From DATARH01 sp036268425 (GTDB lineage Bacteria > Pseudomonadota > Alphaproteobacteria > ATCC43930 > CGMCC-115725), in NCBI GenBank assembly GCA_036268425.1, contig DATAUE010000028.1, positions 61,193-125,192 of the forward strand: DNA of 64,000 nucleotides. Reading direction: 5' to 3'. A program made the position numbers and the translations under genes. A model generated the notes under the pieces. It ran no database searches and was not told the origin of the DNA. It saw nothing but the letters and a program-made list of their open reading frames with translations. Shown piece by piece: positions 1 through 8,775 of the stretch. Each line of letters begins with the position of its first letter. Position 1 is the stretch's first letter.

Positions 1-1054
1 GGTCGGCCGCATCGTCACGCCCGAAGCGTCTCGCCTGCGCTGCCGCCAGCGCGAGGCCGGTGGTGTCGCGGAGCCGCTCGGTCAGGAAATTGGTCAGCAT
101 CGGCGCGCTGAACGCCGGCTGCGGAATGACCCAGCCGGCCCCGGCATTGGCAAAGGCGCGGGCGTTGGCCGTCTGGTGGTCATCCATCGCGTGCGGGTAC
201 GGCACCAGAATAGCCGGACGCCCGACCATCGCGAGTTCGGCCACGGTCGACGCGCCGGAGCGGCAGATCACCAGTTGCGCCTTGGCGAGACGTTCGGGGA
301 CATCCGTAAAAAAACTCTGTACCTCTGCGGCAATGCCCGCTTCCTGTAATTGCCGGGTAACGCGCTCGCGGTCTTCCGGCCGCGCCTGCTGACTGACATG
401 CAACGCCCCACGCAACACCAGCGGCAGCGCGTTCAGAGCGGCGGGCAGGATGTCGGCAAACACTCGTGCGCCCTGGCTGCCGCCGAGGATCAGCAGCTCG
501 ATCGGCGCACCGGCGCGCGGCGGCTGGTAGGCGGCACCGGCCACGGCACGGATCGCCGGCCGTACCGGGTTGCCGATATAGACCACGCGGTCCTGATTGG
601 CTTCGCGAATCCCGATGGTGTCCGCAAAGCCGGTGGCAATGCGGCGCACGCGGCGCGCCAGTAGGCGGTTGGCGCGGCCGAGCACGGCATTCTGCTCGTG
701 GATCACCGTCGGAAACCCCAGTTGCGTCGCCGCCAGCATCGTCGGCACCGAGGGATAGCCGCCAAACCCGATAACTGCTTCAGGGTCGAGCCGGCGCAGC
801 AGCCGCTTCGCCTGAAACAGCCCCAGCGCCATTTCGGCAATTCCCATTGCGGTCCGCGCCGGGTTGCCGCCAAGCCGGCCGGCCCGCACGCGCGCAATTT
901 CCACGCCGGGAATCCGATCGCTGAAAGCGTCGGCGCGCCGGTCAGTTGCGAGATGCACCGCGGCGCCACGCGCCACCAGCCGTTCGGCCAGTGCTTCGGC
1001 CGGGAACAGATGACCGCCGGTGCCGCCGGCCGCGAGGACAAACGCGGCGCTCAA
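1..1054 (-). CDS. murG: MurG, UDP-GlcNAc:lipid I N-acetylglucosaminyltransferase (3' end cut by window edge)
   Basis: Transfers GlcNAc from UDP-GlcNAc to lipid I to make lipid II on the inner face of the membrane. I translated the minus strand by eye. The frame starts SAAFVLAAGGTGGHLFPAEA, the glycine-rich lipid-binding loop of MurG at residues 5-18, and later has VIHEQNAVLGRANRL (about 115-130) and LLILGGSQGA (about 185-194). The start is probably TTG at 1054, which overlaps the ftsW stop (TTGA), with GGCGGAAG about 6 nt upstream; no ATG or GTG fits. About 351 codons are visible and only the last few are missing. It is the last visible gene of the dcw operon. Confidence 0.93.
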   Translation of the reverse strand, partial: MSAAFVLAAGGTGGHLFPAEALAERLVARGAAVHLATDRRADAFSDRIPGVEIARVRAGRLGGNPARTAMGIAEMALGLFQAKRLLRRLDPEAVIGFGGYPSVPTMLAATQLGFPTVIHEQNAVLGRANRLLARRVRRIATGFADTIGIREANQDRVVYIGNPVRPAIRAVAGAAYQPPRAGAPIELLILGGSQGARVFADILPAALNALPLVLRGALHVSQQARPEDRERVTRQLQEAGIAAEVQSFFTDVPERLAKAQLVICRSGASTVAELAMVGRPAILVPYPHAMDDHQTANARAFANAGAGWVIPQPAFSAPMLTNFLTERLRDTTGLALAAAQARRFGRDDAAD

Positions 1055-2169
1055 AAGTCGCTTCCGCCGAGGCGCCGCCGGGTCAGCGCCAGCACCATCC
1101 CCATGCCGAGCGCCAAAGCCAACATCGACGACCCGCCATACGACAGAAACGGCAACGTCATTCCCTTGGTCGGGATCAGATGCAAGGTCGAGGCCATGTT
1201 GATGATGGCCTGCAGGCCGAACTGAATCAGCAATCCCGTCGCCGCCAGCAGCACGAACATGTTGCTTTCCTGCAGCAGCCGCGAAAAGCCGCGCAGCACG
1301 ATAAAGGCAAACACCGCGACGATGACGATGCACACGATGATGCCGAATTCCTCCCCCGCCACGGCAAACACGAAATCGGCGTGCGCGTCAGGCAGCACGT
1401 CCTTTACCGTCCCCTCGCCGGGACCTCGCCCCCACAAACCGCCATTGACAAAGGCCTCTATCGACCGGTTGACCTGATAGCTGTCGCCGGCCGCGGGGTC
1501 GAGAAAGCGGTTCACCCGGCTGGTGACATGCGGCAGCCACATATAAGCGCCGGCAAATCCTGCTATGCCGCCCAACGACCCGATCGCGAGCCAGTAAATC
1601 CGCAACCCCGCCATAAAAAACTGCGCGAACCATACCGCCGCGACAACGACCGCCATGCCGAGATCAGGCTGCTTGATCAACAGGGCGATCAGTACGGCGA
1701 ACAACACGGTCGAGATGATGTTGCCGGGAAACCCCGGATGCTGCTTCTGTTCGGCAAACAGCCAAGCCGCCACCACCGCAAAAGTCGGCTTGATGAATTC
1801 CGACGGTTGCAGCGACAGGCCCGGCAGATTGATCCAGCGTCGCGCGCCCTTGATCTCGACCCCGACGACAAAGGTCAGCAGCAGCAACACCACCGCAATG
1901 CCGAATCCGATAAACGCGGCGCGGCGGATCTGCCGCGGCGGCAGCAGCGAGACGCCGAGCATGATCGCCAGCGCCACCGGCACTGTCATCAGAAAGCGCT
2001 CGGCAAAATGCAGCGGCGCATAGCCCAGGCGCTCGGCAACCGCCGGGCTGGCAGCAAGGCTCATTACCGAACCGAAGGCGATCAGCAGCAGCACCGCCCC
2101 GAGGGTCAGGCGATCGACCGTCCACCACCAACGGGCGACCGGCCGCTGGTCGATGCGAGCGAACATCAT
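1051..2169 (-). CDS. ftsW: FtsW, SEDS-family septal peptidoglycan glycosyltransferase
   Basis: 372 aa polytopic membrane protein that polymerises lipid II at the septum with its partner FtsI. Family motifs seen: LQPSEFIKP (residues 120-128), NGGLWGRGPGEG in the large periplasmic loop, HADFVFAVAGEEFG, and KGMTLPFLSYGGSS near the C terminus. About ten hydrophobic segments are present. The start ATG overlaps the murD stop (ATGA, 2166-2169) and the stop overlaps the murG start, so translation is likely coupled. RodA is the only close alternative; the position between murD and murG decides for FtsW. Confidence 0.96.
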   Translation of the reverse strand: MMFARIDQRPVARWWWTVDRLTLGAVLLLIAFGSVMSLAASPAVAERLGYAPLHFAERFLMTVPVALAIMLGVSLLPPRQIRRAAFIGFGIAVVLLLLTFVVGVEIKGARRWINLPGLSLQPSEFIKPTFAVVAAWLFAEQKQHPGFPGNIISTVLFAVLIALLIKQPDLGMAVVVAAVWFAQFFMAGLRIYWLAIGSLGGIAGFAGAYMWLPHVTSRVNRFLDPAAGDSYQVNRSIEAFVNGGLWGRGPGEGTVKDVLPDAHADFVFAVAGEEFGIIVCIVIVAVFAFIVLRGFSRLLQESNMFVLLAATGLLIQFGLQAIINMASTLHLIPTKGMTLPFLSYGGSSMLALALGMGMVLALTRRRLGGSDF

Positions 2170-3569
2170 GGTGTGACGCCTTTTGGCGCGGGACTTCCGC
2201 CGCCGGCACGCAACTCGCCGACGAGGCTGCGAAACGCATCGCCGCGCGCCTCGAAATGCGCGAACTGGTCGTAGGAAGCGCAGGCTGGCGACAGCAGCAC
2301 GACGGCCCCGGTGACACCGTCACGGGTTGCCTGCGCCGCCGCCGCAGCCACAGCCGCCGCGAGATCGCCGGACCGCGTAAACGGAACCGACGCGCCGAGC
2401 GTCGCAGCAAAATCTTCGGTTGCTGTTCCGATCAGATAGGCGTGCCGGATGCGCCGGAAATATGGCGACAGCGAAACGATACCGCCCGCCTTCGGCAGGC
2501 CGCCGGCAACCCAATAGATCGCCTGATAGCACGCGAGCGCCTTTTCAGCCGCGTCGGCGTTGGTCGCCTTGGAATCGTTGATGTAGCGGATTCCGGAGAT
2601 CGTATCGACCAGCTCCTGCCGGTGCGCGAGACCTGGAAACGAACGAATAGCGCGCGCCGCTGCTTCGCGCTCGACGCCGACAGCCTGTACCGCGGCATAG
2701 GCCGCCGCCGCATTTTGCCAGTTATGTACACCCGGCAGCCGCTCGGCCTCGGCAAGATCGAGCACCGTCAGCGGCTCTGCGCCGGTTGCATCGATCAGCC
2801 GGCCGTCTTCGACATAGATGCCGCCCTCCACGGTACGGCCGATTGCAATCGGCACGGTGCGGACCGGGGTGTTTTGCAGTTCGGCATAAAGATCGCGGCA
2901 GATGGCATCGTCGATCCCGATAATCGCCGTCGCGCCGGCGCCTTGCCGGGCAAAAATCCGCCGCTTTGCCTTGACATAGCCGTCCATATCGCCGTGCCGG
3001 TCGAGATGATCCGGCGTGACGTTGAGCAGGATCGCAACATCGAAAGCCAGCGTCGTGATCAGATCGAGCTGAAACGAACTTGCTTCCAGCACATAGACGC
3101 CATCTGCATCGAGCGGCAGCAGCGACAAGGCCGGCGGCCCGAGATTGCCGCCGATTTCGCTTTGCCGCCCAGCCGTCGCCAGAATGTGCCCGATCAACGC
3201 CGTCGTCGTCGATTTGCCGTTCGTGCCGGTGATCCCGATATAGCGGGCACGGCGCTGGGTGCGCCCCAGCAGCTCGATATCACCAATAATCTCGACCCCG
3301 GCCGCCCGGGCTTGCTGCACCGCAGGGTTCGGGGCGGGGTGATCCAGCGGAATGCCGGGCGACAACACCAGCGCCGCGACTCCCTGCCAGTCGATGGTGT
3401 TCAAATCCACCAGCGGAACATCGCCGGCGGTCTGCCGCGCCTTGGGGTTGTCGTCCCACGCGACGATGTCGGCGCCGCCGGCGGCGAGCGCCGCGACCGC
3501 GGCACGTCCCGAGCGCGCCAGTCCCAATACCGCGACGCGGCGACCGGCAAAGCTGTCGACGACGATCAT
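2166..3569 (-). CDS. murD: MurD, UDP-MurNAc-L-Ala:D-Glu ligase
   Basis: Cytoplasmic ATP-dependent ligase adding D-glutamate to UDP-MurNAc-L-Ala. 467 aa, normal for the family. An N-terminal nucleotide-binding fold starts VAVLGLARSG (13-22). The Mur-ligase P-loop GITGTNGKSTTTA is at 112-124, followed by NVTPDHLDRHGDM and, in the C-terminal part, YINDSKATNADAAEKAL. It lies 10 bp downstream of mraY and overlaps ftsW by 4 bp. Confidence 0.96.
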   Translation of the reverse strand: MIVVDSFAGRRVAVLGLARSGRAAVAALAAGGADIVAWDDNPKARQTAGDVPLVDLNTIDWQGVAALVLSPGIPLDHPAPNPAVQQARAAGVEIIGDIELLGRTQRRARYIGITGTNGKSTTTALIGHILATAGRQSEIGGNLGPPALSLLPLDADGVYVLEASSFQLDLITTLAFDVAILLNVTPDHLDRHGDMDGYVKAKRRIFARQGAGATAIIGIDDAICRDLYAELQNTPVRTVPIAIGRTVEGGIYVEDGRLIDATGAEPLTVLDLAEAERLPGVHNWQNAAAAYAAVQAVGVEREAAARAIRSFPGLAHRQELVDTISGIRYINDSKATNADAAEKALACYQAIYWVAGGLPKAGGIVSLSPYFRRIRHAYLIGTATEDFAATLGASVPFTRSGDLAAAVAAAAAQATRDGVTGAVVLLSPACASYDQFAHFEARGDAFRSLVGELRAGGGSPAPKGVTP

Positions 3570-3579
3570 CGCTGGCTGC

Positions 3580-4665
3580 CTAGCGCAATTTCAAGGTGGC
3601 AAGGCCGCAGATCGCCAGGATCGCGGCAATGATCCAGAAGCGGATCACGATGGTCGGCTCCTCCCAGCCCTTCTGCTCGAAATGATGGTGCAGCGGCGCC
3701 ATGCGAAAGACACGGCGGCCGGTCAGCTTAAAGCTTGCGACCTGGACGATGACCGACACCGCCTCGAGCACGAACAGCCCGCCGATGATCGCCAGCACCA
3801 GTTCGTGCTTGGTAACGATGCTGATCGTGCCGAGTGCCGCGCCGATTGCCAGCGATCCGGTATCGCCCATAAAGACGCTGGCCGGCGGCGCATTGAACCA
3901 TAGAAAACCGAGGCTCGCCCCGACCATCGCGCTGCAGAACACCATCAGTTCGTCGGCGCGCGGAACATGGTGCAGCTGCAGGTAATTAGCGTAAACAAAA
4001 TTGCCGACGAGATAGGCGATAAGCGCGAATGAGGCGGCGGCAATCATCGACGGCCCGATCGCCAGCCCATCCAGCCCGTCGGTCAGGTTCACCGCATTCG
4101 ACGCGCCGGTAATCACCAGTACGCCGAACGGCAGAAAAAACCATCCAAGGTTCAGCAGGATATTCTTGAGAAACGGCACTGCCACCGCATTCGCCAGCGG
4201 TACCGGCATCACCATTGCCAGTGCGAGACAGGCGATCGCCGCAAAGGCAAACTCGATCAGCAATTTGGTGCGGCCGGAGACGCCGTGATGCGAGCGGCGG
4301 GTCAGCTTGCGGTAGTCGTCGAGAAACCCGATCAGGCCGAAGGCGACCGTGACAACCAGCACGATCCAGACATAGGGGTTGGCAAGATCGCCCCACAACA
4401 GCGTCGAAACTGTCAACGCCAGCAGGATCAAAAATCCTCCCATCGTCGGCGTGCCCTTTTTGCGCAGCAGGTGCCCTTGCGGGCCGTCGGCGCGAATCGG
4501 CTGGCCTTCGCCCTGTTTCGATTTGAGCCAGGCGATGATACGCGGCCCCATGACAAAGCTGATCAACAGCGCCGTCAAAACCGCGCCACCGGAACGAAAG
4601 GTGATGTAACGCAAGACGTTAAGTGCGTGAAACTGATCGGCAAGCGGAGAGAGCAGATACAACAT
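3580..4665 (-). CDS. mraY: MraY, phospho-MurNAc-pentapeptide translocase
   Basis: Integral membrane enzyme joining UDP-MurNAc-pentapeptide to undecaprenyl phosphate to give lipid I. 361 aa from the ATG at 4665 (MLYLLSPLAD), which matches the usual N terminus; the open frame continues 36 codons upstream, but that stretch is not family-like. Motifs: GTPTMGGFLI (71-80), LDDYRKLTRR with the DD pair, NLTDGLDGLAIGP, MGDTGSLAIG and a histidine-rich loop APLHHHFEQKGW near the C terminus. Normally murF lies immediately upstream; here there are only 117 bp between murE and mraY. Confidence 0.96.
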   Translation of the reverse strand: MLYLLSPLADQFHALNVLRYITFRSGGAVLTALLISFVMGPRIIAWLKSKQGEGQPIRADGPQGHLLRKKGTPTMGGFLILLALTVSTLLWGDLANPYVWIVLVVTVAFGLIGFLDDYRKLTRRSHHGVSGRTKLLIEFAFAAIACLALAMVMPVPLANAVAVPFLKNILLNLGWFFLPFGVLVITGASNAVNLTDGLDGLAIGPSMIAAASFALIAYLVGNFVYANYLQLHHVPRADELMVFCSAMVGASLGFLWFNAPPASVFMGDTGSLAIGAALGTISIVTKHELVLAIIGGLFVLEAVSVIVQVASFKLTGRRVFRMAPLHHHFEQKGWEEPTIVIRFWIIAAILAICGLATLKLR

Positions 4666-4675
4666 GCGGCTAGGA

Positions 4676-4786
4676 TTACGAAGGCATCGAGGGCGGACAC
4701 AGCCGCTCGTCGATGCGGCCGACGCGACCGAGAGATTTACGCATAAACGCATCGGAAGGAGGGGACAACCCACCGCGAAGGGTCAT
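4676..4786 (-). other. 36-codon ORF filling the place of murF between murE and mraY
   Basis: The murE stop overlaps an ATG (ATGA at 4783-4786), as a coupled downstream gene would. The resulting frame encodes only 36 residues (MTLRGGLSPPSDAF...) and stops at 4676-4678, 10 bp before mraY. It has no MurF motif, in particular no GTNGKT P-loop. It may be a scar left after murF was lost or moved, or a meaningless overlap. I list it to describe the gap, not as a supported gene. Confidence 0.3.
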
Positions 4787-6288
4787 GTCCGGCCCGACGT
4801 TGCGAGCGCCTCACGCGCCGCCACGGCGTCGTCAAACGGCAGAATCGTCGTCCCGACAATTTGCCCGGTTTCGTGCCCCTTGCCGGCGATGACCAGCACA
4901 TCGCCGCGCCGCAATCCGGCGATTGCCGTGCCGATCGCGGCGCGTCGGTCACCGATTTCGACGGCCTGCGGCGCTGCGGCAAGGATCGCGCGGCGAATAT
5001 CGGCCGGATTTTCGCCGCGCGGGTTGTCGTCGGTGACATAAACACGATCGGCCGCGGCGGCAGCGACCTGACCCATCAACGGGCGCTTGCCGCGGTCGCG
5101 GTCGCCGCCGGCGCCGAACACGATCGCAAGCCGGCCCGCGGTGTGCGGGCGCAACGCGTGCAGCACCGTTTCGAGCGCGTCGGGTGTGTGTGCGTAATCG
5201 ACAAAAACCGGCGCGCCGTCGCCGGTTTCGCCGACCAGTTCAATGCGGCCGGGAACGGTGCAGAGTCGCGGCAGCACCGCCACCGCCGCAGACGGAGCCG
5301 TGCCGGTTGCGATCACAAGTCCGAGCGCGGCCAGTGCGTTCATCGCCTGAAAACCGCCAACCAGCGGCAATTCGACATCGTGGCGCTCGCCAAACAGGGA
5401 CAGCGACAGGTGTTGCCCGGCCGGCCGCGGCACGCGTTCGAGCAGCCGTAATTCGGCTGCCTCGGCGTGCCCGTAAGCAATCACCGGATGGTTGTGCGCA
5501 TGGCACAACGCGGCGAGGCGTGCGAATTCCGGGCTGTCGGCATTGAGCACGGCTTTGCCGCCCGGCATCAGCAGATCGGCGAACAACCGTTCCTTGGCGG
5601 CACGGTACGAGTCCATGTCGCCGTGATAATCGAGGTGATCGCGCGTCAGGTTGGTAAACGCCGCCGCCGCGACCGACACGCCGTCGAGACGAAACTGTGC
5701 CAGACCGTGGCTCGATGCTTCGAGCGCGACGCGATCGATTCCAGCCTGCGCCAATACCGCAAGATCGCGGTGCAATTCTACCGGGTCCGGCGTCGTCAGC
5801 GCCCCCGGCCGCCGTCCGTCCGGCGATATCAGGCCGAGCGTGCCGAGGCTTGCCGCCGCATGTCCCAGCGCCGACCAGATTTCGCGTACGAAATGCGCCA
5901 CCGAGGTTTTGCCGTTGGTGCCGGTGACAGCAACAATCGCCGCCGGCTGATTGCCGTAAAACCGTGCCGCCATCAAGGCGAGGCGGCGCTGCGGGTTGGC
6001 GTCGGTCAGGATCGTGACGCGGCGGCGGCTTTCCAGGTCGAGCACCAACGCCGCGGCATCATCCGTCAGAATGGCCGCCGCGCCCTGGGTAACCGCCGCC
6101 GAGGCAAAAGTCCGGCCGTCGCGTTGCACGCCGCGCAACGCGGCAAACAGGAAGCCAGGCTGCACTTGCCGCGAATCCGCGGTGATGCCCGTAATATTGA
6201 TATTAGCGATATCGAGATCGGCGAGCGGCAAATGTCCAGGCGCAGCCGAACCTGAGGTGGTCAAACCGCGGGAAGCATCAGAGGGCAT
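4783..6288 (-). CDS. murE: MurE, UDP-MurNAc-tripeptide synthetase (meso-diaminopimelate adding)
   Basis: Cytoplasmic ligase adding the third residue to the peptidoglycan stem. 501 aa from the ATG at 6288, 4 bp after the ftsI stop; an upstream in-frame Met lies within ftsI and is not needed. Motifs: ITADSRQVQPGFLFAAL (N-terminal UDP-binding domain), VTGTNGKTSVAHFV (P-loop), NLTRDHLDYHGDM, and DDNPRGENPADI about residue 415. DNPR is the signature of the meso-DAP-specific subtype, as expected for a Gram-negative. Confidence 0.95.
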   Translation of the reverse strand: MPSDASRGLTTSGSAAPGHLPLADLDIANINITGITADSRQVQPGFLFAALRGVQRDGRTFASAAVTQGAAAILTDDAAALVLDLESRRRVTILTDANPQRRLALMAARFYGNQPAAIVAVTGTNGKTSVAHFVREIWSALGHAAASLGTLGLISPDGRRPGALTTPDPVELHRDLAVLAQAGIDRVALEASSHGLAQFRLDGVSVAAAAFTNLTRDHLDYHGDMDSYRAAKERLFADLLMPGGKAVLNADSPEFARLAALCHAHNHPVIAYGHAEAAELRLLERVPRPAGQHLSLSLFGERHDVELPLVGGFQAMNALAALGLVIATGTAPSAAVAVLPRLCTVPGRIELVGETGDGAPVFVDYAHTPDALETVLHALRPHTAGRLAIVFGAGGDRDRGKRPLMGQVAAAAADRVYVTDDNPRGENPADIRRAILAAAPQAVEIGDRRAAIGTAIAGLRRGDVLVIAGKGHETGQIVGTTILPFDDAVAAREALATSGRT

Positions 6289-6292
6289 CAGC

Positions 6293-8080
6293 TCAGTAAT
6301 CTTCAATCCGCTTGCCCTGCATGCTGGCGATCGCCAGTGCGTTGGTGATCGCAGGCGAGGATTCGTCGACTGGCCGCACCCCCAGCAATGGTGCAATGCG
6401 CTCGATGATGCGGCCGGTTGCCGGCACCACGGTCCATCCGGCGGTCGCGTAGCCGTGGCTTTCCTTGTTGCCGTGCGGCTCGTCGACCAGCGTCAGGATA
6501 GCGTATCGCGGGTCGTTCATGGGAAACGCGCCGACAAAGTCCGACAACAGCTTTTTCTCGATATAATGCCCGCCGACGTTCTTTTCCGCTGTTCCGGTCT
6601 TGCCGCCGACGACATAGCCGGGCGCCGCTGCCTGCCTGGCGGTGCCGTATTCGACGACAAGCCGCATCAGCTTGCGCATCTGCTCGGATGTCTTCTGCGA
6701 AATCACGCGATTGCCGGCCGGGACTTCATCGGGTGACAGCTTGCGCAATGTCGGCGGGCGCAGAATGCCCCCGTTGAGGATTGCCGAAACAGCGGTAATC
6801 GCGTGCAGCGGCGTGACCGCGATGCCGTGACCGTAAGCGATTGTGATGACGTTTACTTCGCGCCACGGGTTAGGAAAATGCGGCTTTGCCACCTCGTCGA
6901 ACGCGATCGGCACCGGCTTCAACAGGCCGAGCTTCGCGAGGAAACTGCGTTGCCGATCTGCCCCCGCTTCGAGCGCCATCCGCGCCGAGCCGATATTCGA
7001 CGAGTACATATAGATTTCCGGCACGCTCAGCGCTCGGTGCTTGCCGTGATAGTCGGTAATTGTAAACCGGCCGATCTTGATGTTGTGGGCGGCATCGTAT
7101 TGCTTGGTCATCGTCGCGGTGCCGTCGTCGAGCGCCATCGCCGTGTTAAACGTCTTGAACACCGACCCCAGTTCGTAGTCACCGAGGGTGATCTTGTTGA
7201 ACACCCGGTCCTTGGCGTCGGCGGCGGCAGCAGCCGTCTGCGGGCCGTCGCTGCGACCGGGATGGTTGGGATCGAAATCTGGCAGCGACACCATCGCGAT
7301 GATCTCGCCGGTACGCACATCCATGATGATGCCAGCTGCGCCCTTGGCGCTGAAATCGCTGATAACCTTGGTCAGTTCCTGGTGCAGGATGAATTGGACG
7401 CGTGCATCAAGCGACAGCTGGATCGGTTCCTTGCTGGTTTTTACGGTGGTATCGAGGGCGCGTTCGATACCGGCAAGGCCGTTATTGTCGATGCCGCAAA
7501 ACCCGACAACATGCGACGCCAGATCGCCGAACGGATAAACCCGGCGCACCTCGTGCTCAAAATTAAGCCCCGGAATGCCGAGCCGGTTGATGTCGTATTG
7601 CTGGCGCGGCGTCAGCCGGCGCTTGATCCAGGCAAAGCTTTTGCTGGACGAAAGCTTGGCGTGCAGTTCTGCCGGGTCGAGGTTCGGCAGTACCGTCCTG
7701 ATGGCATGCACGGCCTCGTTGACGTCGATGATCTGGCGCGGGTCGGCGTAAAGCGACGGGCTGTCGAGGGTCGTCGCCAGCATCCTGCCGTTGCGGTCGA
7801 TGATGTCGGCGCGGGTCGGCGGAGGCAGCGCGACAACGTGGGCGCGCCCCGGACGCAGCGGGTCGGCGCTCTCATCGGCAAATGCCACGACATCGACGAG
7901 GCGCAGCGCAACGACGAGAAACGCGACGGCAAACATCGCTGCCGCCGCAACCAGCCGCGCACGGCAGGTTTCCAGTGCGGCAGCGGCCCGTTCGTTCGGC
8001 ACGACCGGCGCGCAGGCCGGCAAGGGCGGAAAATGGCGCGGCCGGCACGGATTTTCCTCGAACGGCTGAGCGACGCTCAT
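6293..8080 (-). CDS. ftsI: FtsI (PBP3), septal peptidoglycan transpeptidase
   Basis: Class B penicillin-binding protein cross-linking septal murein with FtsW. 595 aa. One N-terminal membrane anchor (about 42-60) follows a proline-rich cytoplasmic tail. The PBP dimerisation domain starts ADIIDRNGRMLATTLDSPS. The transpeptidase triad is visible: SVFK (about 305), SSN within YMYSSNIGSA (about 358), and KTG within VGGKTGTAEK (about 490). The start ATG overlaps the ftsL stop. MrdA/PBP2 is ruled out by context and by the FtsI-type DRNGRMLA region. Confidence 0.96.
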   Translation of the reverse strand: MSVAQPFEENPCRPRHFPPLPACAPVVPNERAAAALETCRARLVAAAAMFAVAFLVVALRLVDVVAFADESADPLRPGRAHVVALPPPTRADIIDRNGRMLATTLDSPSLYADPRQIIDVNEAVHAIRTVLPNLDPAELHAKLSSSKSFAWIKRRLTPRQQYDINRLGIPGLNFEHEVRRVYPFGDLASHVVGFCGIDNNGLAGIERALDTTVKTSKEPIQLSLDARVQFILHQELTKVISDFSAKGAAGIIMDVRTGEIIAMVSLPDFDPNHPGRSDGPQTAAAAADAKDRVFNKITLGDYELGSVFKTFNTAMALDDGTATMTKQYDAAHNIKIGRFTITDYHGKHRALSVPEIYMYSSNIGSARMALEAGADRQRSFLAKLGLLKPVPIAFDEVAKPHFPNPWREVNVITIAYGHGIAVTPLHAITAVSAILNGGILRPPTLRKLSPDEVPAGNRVISQKTSEQMRKLMRLVVEYGTARQAAAPGYVVGGKTGTAEKNVGGHYIEKKLLSDFVGAFPMNDPRYAILTLVDEPHGNKESHGYATAGWTVVPATGRIIERIAPLLGVRPVDESSPAITNALAIASMQGKRIEDY

Positions 8081-8775
8081 CAGTGCGCCTCCGCAATCTG
8101 CGCAATCAGCGCGTCAAGCGACCCGGGATGCGACACCGCCACGGCTTTGACGATTTGCGGATGAACCGGTGCGCCTGCCGTGGAGCGCAGCGCCGCAGGG
8201 GTCAAAGCCGCAGGGGTCAAGGCCGCAGCGCGGGGCGTCGGTTGCATGGCGGCGGCCATGACTCGTTGCGGCGCGACGCTCGCCGATGGCGGGGCAATTT
8301 CCGCCGTTATCGAAATCGGTGCCGTCGAGGCTGGAGCCGAATTCGGCAGACTCACCGACAGGGACGATTCTGCCGGTGTCGACGCACCGGCTGGCGGCGC
8401 CCCGGCTGGCGGCGCCCCGGCTGACGGCTCACCGGGCGCCGGCGCCGATACCGGAATGGGTCCCACTTCGGGGTTCATCGCAGGCGGCGGCGGGGCAGGG
8501 CGCAGCGGAATGTCTTCGACCCGCTGCTGTAATTGCTTTGTGGCAATCGGCGCCAGCCCGAGAAAGCGCTTGTTCAGTTCCGCCAGCCGTTCCGGTTGGT
8601 TCAGATACGTCCATTCGGCAGTCAGAACGCGGATTTCCTGCTGCTCTGCGACCGTATGGCGGCGTACCCGGTTCAGATCGTCTTCGATGTTCTGCACCGC
8701 GTACTTGACCATAAAGGTCGAAAACCCGCTCGCCACCACCAGCAGCGTCCAAAACACCATGCTGAGCCTGCTCAT
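8080..8775 (-). CDS. ftsL: FtsL-like divisome protein with long Pro/Ala-rich C-terminal extension
   Basis: Small bitopic division protein expected to bridge FtsQ-FtsB and FtsWI. One transmembrane helix (about 7-24) is followed by a heptad-like region (about 28-65, IEDDLNRVRRHTVAEQQEIR) and TAEWTYLNQPERLAEL, the typical end of FtsL. The family is usually near 110-130 aa; here 231 aa, because residues from about 90 onward form a Pro/Ala/Ser-rich tail. That tail includes near-perfect 15-bp tandem repeats (GAPPA units at 8390-8425 and AALTP units at 8195-8230). Start and stop overlap rsmH and ftsI. Confidence 0.88.
   Translation of the reverse strand: MSRLSMVFWTLLVVASGFSTFMVKYAVQNIEDDLNRVRRHTVAEQQEIRVLTAEWTYLNQPERLAELNKRFLGLAPIATKQLQQRVEDIPLRPAPPPPAMNPEVGPIPVSAPAPGEPSAGAPPAGAPPAGASTPAESSLSVSLPNSAPASTAPISITAEIAPPSASVAPQRVMAAAMQPTPRAAALTPAALTPAALRSTAGAPVHPQIVKAVAVSHPGSLDALIAQIAEAH

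Noticed and set aside
946..3632. Long plus-strand ORFs (442 and 458 codons) across ftsW and murD
   Set aside because: They are antisense to well-conserved Mur/Fts genes, are rich in Arg/Gln/His/Asp as expected for GC-rich shadow frames, and have no family motif.
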